Shown: positions 55,665-64,000 of the stretch, piece after piece | Layout of the letters: the number at the start of each line of letters is the position of its first letter | How positions within the stretch are numbered: the first letter of the stretch is position 1 | Source: Ulva prolifera | Lineage: Eukaryota > Chlorophyta > Ulvophyceae > Ulvales > Ulvaceae | NCBI GenBank assembly: GCA_023078555.1 | Contig: CM041197.1 | Location: forward strand, 9,544,552-9,608,551 | Length of the DNA stretch: 64,000 bases | Direction of reading: 5' to 3' | Position numbers and translations under genes: made by a program | Notes under the pieces: generated by a model | The model's input: only the letters and a program-made list of their open reading frames with translations | What the model was told of the DNA's origin: nothing | The model's database searches: none

Positions 55665-57073
55665 CTAGAGCGGGCGCTCTGGCTGCTGTATCTCTGGCAG
55701 CAAGTCGGCTGCTGCGTGGCCTGTGGGCACCGCAGGTAGGTCTGGCTCCTCTAGGAATGTTGGGACGCCAGTGGCGGGAGCCGTGTCGACCTCGAGAGCG
55801 AGCTCGTCTTCGATCAGGTCCAGCTCACCGAGCAGCTCATCTTCGTCGATGTCATCTTGTACCGCGAACGAGCGGCCGAGCATGTCTTGGATCTCCTCGT
55901 GATCGTACTACACATCAACACAGCGATGGGTATGGAGGTGTACGCTTGGTGAGGCCTGCTTGAATAATGGACGGATGCAACCAACGACGTGGCAGTGGTC
56001 GGGAGAAAAGAGGTGCATAAGGATGGTGGACATGGGAGGCGAGGTCATGCCTTGTGGTAGATGACGCCTGTGTGCAGCCTGTGAGGATGCAAGGTATGCT
56101 GACTGCAAAGCATGTTAGCGCCAGTCCCGTGCAGTCGTAGCAATATGCCATGAAAACACACGATTTGATTGATCGGCGAGCTTCGTGCTGTGGTCAACGT
56201 CGGGAGATGCACATTGCAGGCTGTACAGGAACGCTTGAGCAACACGTACAATTGTAGGTAGCGCATGCAACAACAATCATTGATGAGTGATATATGATAT
56301 ATGATGGCAGCAGCTACATTTCAGTTGTGCACCACGCAAGAGAAGATGGTGACGCCAGTAAGCCATGTTACGCGAATGCCATCTTCCAAGGTGCAGTGAC
56401 GCAGATGCCGGCAGCACATGGCTGCTGGTCTTGTTCTGATACAGATCCAGTCAGGTTCCACAATCTAGCAATCCATAAGGTGGGGAAGATTGCAAGCTGT
56501 GATCGATTGTGTGGCGAGCCGCACCCAGAGATCTTGCATCTGCTCTTGGAGCTCATCAACATCATCAATCTTGACATGCTGCATTTGATGGGCTAGAGCG
56601 GTCTGAGCTTGCTTCATGACAGCAACTTGGTCCGCAGTGTCCTTCATCTGCTCTGTCATAAACTGCGTTGACTCTAAATTCATCTGCTGTGCATACATTT
56701 GATCCCGCTGCCCCTCATACAGCTTCTTCTGCTTCAGCAATCGTAGTGCCTGCTGCTTTGCTGCCCTCTGTGCAGCCGGCGTCCTTGCCGATGATATTTG
56801 CTCTTTGTACTTTTTGAGTTTTGTGTCGATGTCGTTGATTTTACCATCCAGCCTGCATTGTGGCATCGTCACTTCAGCTGCTTTGCTGGCACAAGCGCAG
56901 CTCAGCTCAGGAATGGTGCTATATTGATACACTTTTCCGGCTGAAAATGTAATGCCGCGTTCTGGGTGGAAAAAATCGTACGCCGATGTGCGTTGGTCCA
57001 AGCGCTCCGAAACCTGACCAAACTCCACCGGCGGGGCCTCTGTTTTCTTGGCTGTTCCAAATATCCTCTTCAT
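55665..57073 (-). CDS. CHMP5: CHMP5 / Vps60, ESCRT-III subunit
   Basis: Three exons (minus): 57073-56982, 56852-56525 and 55907-55665. Phases match; 220 residues against 219 in human CHMP5. It starts MKRIFGTAKKTEAPPV, the Met-x-Arg-x-Phe-Gly start of the family. Then comes the Snf7 core: LDGKINDIDTKLKKYKEQI, AAKQQALRLLKQKKLYEGQRD, a helix with METEQ-like MTEQMKDTADQVAVMK, and HVKIDDVDELQEQMQDL. The acidic C-terminal arm follows (YDHEEIQDMLGRSFAV, DEDELLGELDLIEDELALE, FLEEPDLPAVP). The basic first half and acidic tail are typical ESCRT-III autoinhibition features. The protein acts late in endosomal sorting with Vta1/LIP5 and Vps4. An upstream in-frame TTG at 57082 is not needed, since the ATG at 57073 matches the family start. 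Confidence 0.95.
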
Positions 57074-60000
57074 GGCTATCAATGACGGATTATAGAATGA
57101 TGATCACGAACGAGGTGCGGCAGCGAAGGTCTGGCGCGTACGTGCAGGGCGAAGCTCGATGCAACCTGGCCTTGCAGTGACGAGCTATAAACGACAAGAA
57201 AAGCAAGCCAGGCCCATCAATGAGTCAAAGCGGGTGGACCAACTCGAGCTTGAACAGCAGCAGAACAATTGTATGGAAGAAGCAGGAACCTAAAACGTCG
57301 AGCTGTTCTTTACGCAGTAGAGGTTTACCAGCCACTGTGACCAACAAAGTTTTCAATCGATACTTTCGCCTTTGACCAGAAGACACGCGTGAAGCGCCTG
57401 GTCGAGCACCTCAGGGGTGGTGTAGGTGGCGTTTCGGTCACGTAACCTTCAATGCACTTCCCACAGGTGTGGCCACACAGCGGTCTGGTACTCGGGCTGT
57501 GATATTTTGCACTCATCACTTATGGTGCATCATACGGACTGTATCACATGTACCCCTGCTCATCATCGGAGTGCTGGTGACAGTAGCAGTGCTCGGGTGA
57601 AGTCATCGTCTCGTGTACAGGTCAGCCACACCTCGGGAACACGCCGTCTGCAGAACAAGATATAGATGTGCGACCCACTGCAGGCTACCAGCACAGCTAA
57701 TGCCAGAATTTATTCACACCGCGATCCCATGCAGGCTTGTTTGATCAGCGCTCAGCGCGAGCACCTGTCAGCATCGATCGTTGCAACAGCTGCATTAATT
57801 ACAACCTTGCAAGATTGGCACCGAAATTGAGTGACTCAACAACATCAGAGCTCGGCGGTCTCCATCAACATCCAGCTTTCAGCTACTGCAACATACCAGG
57901 CAAGGCAGGGTATGCTCACGAGCGTTGCTCCTGCCCACAAACCACCACTATACCGATCCTGACTGCTGATGCGGCTTTGGAGTAGCTACACATGTTCCGG
58001 TGTAGCCGGCTGAGAATGAAAGTCTGTGCAACCAGCCTGTGCTGAAAGCCTCTGCCCAAGCTGCCGGGCTTACGGCAACCATATGTTCAAGCACATCCTC
58101 TGAAGCACACGAACTGAAGCATAGACGATCAAGCTGAATCTTCGGAGCCGCCTGATTGTCAGTCTGTGGCAGGGCTAAGTAATGAGCATGCAAGCAGCAT
58201 CTTGCTTAAGCCTCGAAAATATCAACTCACGCCTGAACTGCAATGCAGCCATACATCTGGAATGCAGCTCGTGGTCAATTCCATAAGGCTTGCGTCTCAA
58301 CATCTTCAACAGCTTTGTCATGCTCTCCATGCTGCTAGCAGCTTGCACAGTCTCACTGGTACTGGCTAGGTCGATACGTGTCACCTTCTTGATAGCCGAT
58401 CTGGTACCAAGCGATGATTTTAATGTATACGCAATGCTATTTGATCATGCCTGCAGACAAGACTGCCACACGGCCGCAGAAATGGCCAGGCATGGGCGGA
58501 CTGAGCATCCTCAGGGGCTATGGATGCCATACCTTCCTGTCCTTCACAACCGCAATTGCAGTCGCGTTGACTAGCAGCTTTGACACTCTAACGGCATCTT
58601 TAGAAAGCCATATGTTCTGTTTGAGATAGCCATCAACGCGAATCTGCACAGTCCACACTGCCTGAAGGATGTGGCAAGGAACATCGCAGCCTGCTGGTGT
58701 GCTGTTCCTATGTTCATGTGCACGCGCCATGTTCAGCATGACCACCGTTGGCATCAAGTAAATATGTCAACTGGCAAGTGTGTGCTTTCACCATCACATG
58801 CGTTCAGTGGCGCAGCACGACCAGGAACGCGAGGACACAAGAAGGCGATGGAGCACCTTCATGCCTTTGCGAATATGCCGATGCACCGACAGCGCCAAAT
58901 CACCCCATGACTGAACACTGATCCTGCAAAACCCTTCAACATAAGCCAGACACAAAGGCGAGCACCAGCAGCTGCTGCATGTCGCTGCTTGCTGCATAGG
59001 TCAGGATGCGGTGTTTCCTGTTCTGCTGAACTGGCGACTCTGTGTTCGGAATTGCTTGATGATTGCCGTGCTGCATGCTCTCAGCTCAGCATTGGCCTGA
59101 CTCGGCTTCTCCAGGCCCTGCTTTGCGGACCTGTGAGTTGTTGTATGTGTTTGGGTTGTGACACTGCATACTTGTGACAGTTTTGGTGGCCCGATGATCG
59201 TCAAACGATGGAAACGCAAGACGGTGTACATCTGATCGTTAGTCTGCTGGCATTCTGCTGATGCTGGGTCTCGGGCTGATGCTGACAACTGGCGGCGACA
59301 AAGCTTGCTGTGAGCCTCTTGTGGCACTGGCGTTGTTTATGTCTGTGGGACCAGCCACAGCTGCTGCAGCATTGACTGCCCTGGAGGTTCAAACAACCTT
59401 CAAGACTGCATCTGTGCACATCACGTGGATCTGGCCATGTGGACGGGAGCATGAACACACAAAAACAATCGCTACATTTCTGGTGTTGGTGCACTTGCTC
59501 AATCTGCACCCCTCTCAAATGTGCAAGCACACATGCATGGACGACCAACACAGCATCCTCCTTCCCTGCTACACATGCACGTTCAAGGCTGCCTACAAAG
59601 CAGCCCCGGTCTGAAGGCTCTCAAACCCATGCAGACCATGGTGGCATGCGGCCAGTCTCTGTCTTCGCTCAGAGAGCGATCGCAGAGCTCGACATGATTC
59701 GACCGCCGCACATTGTCACCCATGCAAGGAAAAGCATGCGTGCAAGCGAACTGTAGTGTGTCAAACCTACCAGATCAGAGGCATGCTACATGCTGCGCGT
59801 CAAAGGCATGCGTGTAGGATAACATTGCTCTACTGCAGCGGGAGATGTCTACATGGATGTCATCATCCCCAAATTTTCACGCAGGATGTATGCATGTGAA
59901 TCTACATAATGTATGTGGTGTTTTGGGCAGCCTGATATCAGCCCATGCCTCAGCACTGGCCGCAGAGAGCTGCAAACAAAAAAAGCACACCCTACAGGCA

Positions 60001-60370
60001 GATGGTTTGCCGTGACAGTATCATGAAAGAAACCAGCCGCGCGGCTATATCCACACATTCTAACGTAATACAACTTCTGATACCACACGGCTGTGGTTCC
60101 AATGAATGATTTCTGAAAGCACTACTCCGACAACGCGTAGATAGGGAGAACTGATACAAATGATCAGGACACACATGATCAGCTTCGACCCACCCAAAAC
60201 ATGCAGAGTGGTGCTGTCTATCGCACACCATGATGATGCTGGCCTGCATCGCAGCCTTTCCGCACGTAGCCAAAGGCAAGGGCAGATGATAGCAGTGAGT
60301 TGTATTAGGGGAGTTCCCACACCACAGGCTTAGACTGAGAGGATGCGCAGCACTAGGCTTAAAAGCATAC
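57074..60370. other. gene-poor region; may hold 3' exons of the SSB gene
   Basis: AT-richer, with short frames. A minus frame near 58175-58384 (MTKLLKMLRRKPYGIDHELH) and one near 58518-58757 (VQIRVDGYLKQNIWLSKDAV) look mildly protein-like but are unassigned. The 3' part of the SSB gene should lie below 60371 if that gene is intact. I could not find the second half of its OB fold. Confidence 0.35.
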
Positions 60371-60971
60371 CTCGCAGCATCGTTATTCTTGCCTTGGAAG
60401 ACATACATGTGCAGATTGGTAACCGAATTCCCTTTAGCGGTTTCCCTTAGCTGCGGGTCTAGTCCGACGTTTCCTGTGACCCTGATGTAGTTTGTGTCAG
60501 CTACATCGAAGTCAACTTCTAGAAACGCCGGTGTGGTTGTCGTGAAGCTATCATCCTCAGTCCTGGAGGCTGGAGTGAGTCCGTCTGTCGCACGCTCGTG
60601 TGTATCTGTCTGTGATGCCGCGGGCTCACTGATGGTGGCGACCTCGGTGTGAGGCGGCGATTCATCAGATGGAGCCAGTGTACTGCTGCTGCACCAGCCC
60701 CTGCTAGTAGGACTGCTGAACACTTGTGGTTGCAGCCAACCTGCCAACTGCAAGACATGGTTTTGTGACTTGGGGGAGCTTGGCGATCCAGCTCGCAAAA
60801 CGATCACCAGCGCTGTGCGAGTCCATAATGCAGCCGAGACAGGTTGAACACAACGAATGCATCTAGGATGCACACATTATGGTCACACAGCTGCCTAAGA
60901 TTTCCTGACGAGTGCTGTCCGCCGGAGATGCACGCGCGGGCGGCCTGTTGAACCTTGGCCAGGAGAGACAT
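60371..60971 (-). CDS. organellar-type single-stranded DNA-binding protein, 5' part
   Basis: Exons (minus) 60971-60876 and 60747-60371, joined in phase 0. The first encodes MSLLAKVQQAARACISGGQH, basic and amphipathic as in mitochondrial targeting peptides. The second carries a Ser/Thr/Pro-rich linker and then FDVADTNYIRVTGNVGLDPQLRETAKGNSVTNLHMYVFQ. This is the first half of a bacterial-type SSB OB fold (N-Y-x-R-x-x-G-x-x-G-x-D-P-x-L-R). The donor after AAR (gtatgc) leaves phase 2. The next exon, which should supply the rest of the fold and the oligomer interface, was not found down to about 59500. So the gene is either longer than I can trace or truncated. A role in plastid or mitochondrial DNA maintenance is inferred. 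Confidence 0.6.
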
Positions 60972-62162
60972 CGAAATGAGAGCCACAAGTCTACCAGCTA
61001 CTCCAGAAAGATTTTTTCTAGTCGTTCAACCTATTGATGTATACGAAAGATTTATACACACACGTTGCAGAGGGTCAAGTCAAGAAGTTCGGGTGGTGGC
61101 AGATGCGCAGGAGCAGGAATTTCAAACGTTTTGTGACAGCGTAAGTAAGCAGACGTAAGCTGACAGTTCCCTTCGTTCCGTGTCGCCGCGACAATACAGC
61201 CAGGCGACCACAGCCCAATGCACAGCAAGCTTCAGGTGCGACACGAGCCCCCTTCGCCACAAAGGCATGGACTGGATCATGCTGGATATACGCCATGATC
61301 CTGAAGGGCCTTCCGGGGGACACTGGAGCCCGGCCACAGATAGAACGTTGAGGCTCTGGCGAATCAGTGTTTCATTCTCTGTGCGGTACGATTCTGTAAG
61401 GATCGCTCGCTTGTCTCGGCCAACTCCGGATAACCACCCGATTTCACGTCGCCACTACGACAAAAAAAAGAGACCAGCCAACAGTTCAACGGTAGTGGTG
61501 AGTTCATTTTGCACTAAGCCTGGGCGTCGTGGCTGAAGCTGGTACAGAGCCGTCACACGTACAGCCAAAAAAAGCGAACCAGAGTGGATCAAGAAATGCC
61601 GTCTCGAGCAGAGATCTGGCTAGGTAAATTCCAGAAGTTCCTCATGCTAAGCAAATAACCGGTGTTGGAATTGTTGTGCTCGCATGGCAACGGGAATGCC
61701 ATCGACAACCCGTGTGTCATCCTTGGAGTCACAATCCCACTCGGCAGGTTGACCGTACCACACGGTGCAAGATGTCCCTGAAGAATCATAAAATATAAAC
61801 CTGTGCAACGGCGCGAGGTTTAGGCGATGCGGTGCCAACCTCGTTTCTGCGCACGCACATCCGTCATGCTGTAGCACATTCACTTGGTGAAAGGGGGGAC
61901 ATAGATTCCAGAGATGCCAATGTATCGTTTCAGAGGCGTCTGGCGGCCTTTGCGCTAGCCACCAATCGTGCTGTACCAGAGAGAAGGCTGGAGCACGCCG
62001 TGCTGGCGCTCTCTCTAGCCGATTTTGGTGTCCAGTGTGTTCCGACATGTTCTTTTGCCCAGGTCGGTCGTGCTTGCAGACATCTCTCGGAGGATCTGAT
62101 GCGGCTAGCCTGAATGACGCTGTCCGTGGGTGCTATCTTGAGCAAACGTTCGTGGCGGACGC
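60972..62162. other. intergenic between divergent genes
   Basis: Shared upstream region of the SSB-type gene (minus) and the TFIIS N-terminal-domain gene (plus). Short frames only. A plus frame at 61832-62113 is open but ends before the next gene and has no motif. Confidence 0.4.
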
Positions 62163-63794
62163 ATGGGCGGTGCGCCGACAGCAAGCGGAGCAGCTGACAG
62201 GATGCCTGGAGCTCACAGTGCTTCGGTGAAGCAGATGAAGCCTGCTGGGGGTGCTTTCGATCATAGCGCAGCGGTGGAGCGATCGACGTTTCTGCAGCAA
62301 GTACAAAGGGTGATGAGCTCCGGTACAGATATATCCATCAGAAGCCCAGACGCTGCTCGTGAGTTCGTCAATCTGGTCAAAGAAGCATCGTCTCGCCCTA
62401 AAGGTCCTCTGATACAAATTATGCAAGCGTCCGTAAACAAGGACGACAAACAGGTATGGAGACCTTCCCGTACGCCGAGTTTTTGCGAATGTGGAAAGCG
62501 CTTGTTGTATAAGCCTTATCAATTGTGTGTGCTGCTCGTCATGTATAGTACCGTAATGGCTGTGACACCAGTGCCAGCTGCCAACGTACGTGCCGAGCGT
62601 TCACCACGGCGAGGCTGTCGGGTAGGTTGCGGGCTAGCGTGCGAGCGTCAGGTCATCATCAATTGCCGCTGCAGAGCCGGTATCACGTACCGCTGTTTTG
62701 ACGTTGTCGCACACATGAATGAGCCACTGATTCTATACGCAGGTGTTAGAAGCCCTGATAGAACATGGAATCCTCGTGGACTTGTGTTCGTGGTTGCAGC
62801 TGTTACAGGGAACTGCCCAAGATAGCACAGAAGACAAGGCAAATCTTGTCACGCTGTGCAAGGTGGTGTCTGCTCTTCCAGTGACTCCTGAGCACATGCG
62901 GTCATCAAGGATTGGGCACGTCTTGAGTTCCCTTTCAAAGGACAGCCTTCCTGATGTCTCAGAGGCTGCCACTAAAAGCCGAGACCTGCTACGGGATCGC
63001 ATGAAGTCTCTGCAGGTGCCAGGGGGCCTGAGCAAGCGAAGCATCGCCCCAGCGCAAACACCATCTGTGGCCACAAGGGCCTCCTCAGATAATGCGCATC
63101 CATCTGCAGAAGGCACTGCTGGTGATCCCATTGACAGCAAACAACCAGCACCAGCATCATCGGTGCAACAGCAATGCGCGCATGATCCCAAGCCTGCTTC
63201 CATGGAGACCGGAGCGATGCAGGGCGGCGCTGATGGGGAGGAGGCAACGGTTTCAGTCCCACTGCCACCCGGGCATCCCGCGGCCATTGCAGACGCAGTG
63301 CAGCCTGGTGGCAAGGGCGATGCAGCAGTTGGGAATGGGAAGCTGTCGCGCATTCAGGCATCGATCATTGGCCCAGCGCGCAAGGCGACGGAGGCGGTTG
63401 TTGCGAACCTCAAGCGTACGTTCTCGTCCGGGGGACCCGCAGGGACAACCTCGACGGCAGCTGCGGGAGGCGCGGCAGGTGTGAGTGCTACATATGTTGT
63501 TGACATGTATCACCTGCGTGCCGGTGACCGGAGGGCCTCATCTCGCAATTCATGCATGTGCATGCTGCAGGTGGAAAGCAGGATGGGGAGGGTGCGGTGC
63601 CGCGGCCGCGGAACGGAAGCTTCACTGGAGGCGGGCGTGGCCGCCTCGGGTCCCTCGCATCAGGGCGCACACCGCTACTCACGTCGGCGCCGACACCTCC
63701 AACTCTAGAGATCCCTGATGCTGCGGGGTGTGCAGCGCATCCCACATGCTCACACTCGCAACTTGTGCGGTTTGTTGTGTGCATGCGGACATGA
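62163..63794 (+). CDS. TFIIS N-terminal domain (PNUTS-like) protein
   Basis: Exons 62163-62453, 62743-63478 and 63571-63794 with matching phases, about 416 residues. The last exon may instead splice on (a possible donor gtgtgc lies near 63728) and continue past the window. Met at 62163 starts MGGAPTASGAADRMPG. Residues about 45-180 form a TFIIS N-terminal/LW-type helical bundle: DAAREFVNLVKEASSRPKGP, VLEALIEHGILVDLCSWLQL, VTLCKVVSALPVTPEHMRSS, RIGHVLSSLSKDS and ending RDLLRDRMKSL. The layout is closest to the N-terminus of PNUTS/PPP1R10, a nuclear PP1-targeting factor, and related to MED26, Elongin A and IWS1. The rest is Ala/Ser/Pro-rich with no RVxF PP1 motif that I can see, so PP1 binding is not supported. 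A role in transcription elongation or termination is inferred. Confidence 0.75.
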
Positions 63795-64000
63795 TCTCGG
63801 GGTGGCAACGTGGCATCGTAGGTGATCGGTCTGGAATGCCCTGCCATGCGAAGTGTGGCTTTCGCCTTGTTGTTGATTGTCATCCCCCCGTGCGCGGCTC
63901 ATATGGTACAGAGTGTACATTTAGTGATGCAGCCGTGCCGCCTCAATGTGTGTTGCAACCGTGCCGGGGCTGCCGGGGCTGCCAAACACCTGTAGCCGTG
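63795..64000. other. window end
   Basis: Possible intron or 3' flank of the TFIIS N-terminal-domain gene. Nothing else is seen. Confidence 0.4.

Noticed and set aside
1-64000. CRISPR arrays, operons, ribosome binding sites, phage or integron features
   Set aside because: The window is eukaryotic, with spliced genes; none of these was seen.

Overview
The window is nuclear DNA from a eukaryote with many introns, most likely a single-celled alga or similar protist. Genes lie on both strands, exons are GC-rich, and every intron I could place is GT-AG, with acceptors that usually end in tgcag or catgcag. Spacers are AT-richer and hold microsatellites, mononucleotide runs and transposon debris. 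A uroporphyrinogen-III synthase with an N-terminal extension fits a photosynthetic cell but does not prove it. I cannot name the lineage. All exon models are mine, built from reading frame, splice motif, matching intron phase and recognised protein motifs; none has transcript support.

Layout. 1-2 kb: a (CA)n tract, one copy of a dispersed repeat, a hAT-like miniature transposon (656-1440) with terminal inverted repeats and a target duplication, and a broken retroelement-like fragment. 3.5-5.6 kb (+): a secreted protein with alternating acidic and basic Gly-X-Y repeats. 7.0-11.4 kb (-): an eight-exon protein kinase ending in a CaaX box. 14.5-16.5 kb (+): a mitochondrial carrier of the SLC25A39/40 (MTM1) type. 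18.1-24.5 kb (+): a nine-exon transmembrane receptor kinase with a beta-helix-like ectodomain. 28.4-30.2 kb (-): an RRM plus DRRGG-repeat RNA-binding protein. 32.9-37.8 kb (-): a secreted Cys-containing protein of unknown family. 41.0-43.6 kb (+): uroporphyrinogen-III synthase. 47.9-48.8 kb (-): a kinase-dead C-lobe paralogous to the receptor kinase. 50.4-51.1 kb (-): an unrecognised gene. 55.7-57.1 kb (-): CHMP5/Vps60 of ESCRT-III. 60.4-61.0 kb (-): an SSB-type OB-fold protein. 62.2-63.8 kb (+): a protein with a TFIIS N-terminal-type (PNUTS-like) domain.

The genes form no operon or single pathway. The most notable content is the signalling and extracellular set: the beta-helix receptor kinase with its kinase-dead relative on the opposite strand 24 kb away, the CaaX kinase, and two secreted proteins of unusual composition. 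A structural theme also recurs. Long C-runs on the sense strand lie in the introns of several genes, often starting within 3-10 bases of the 5' splice site.
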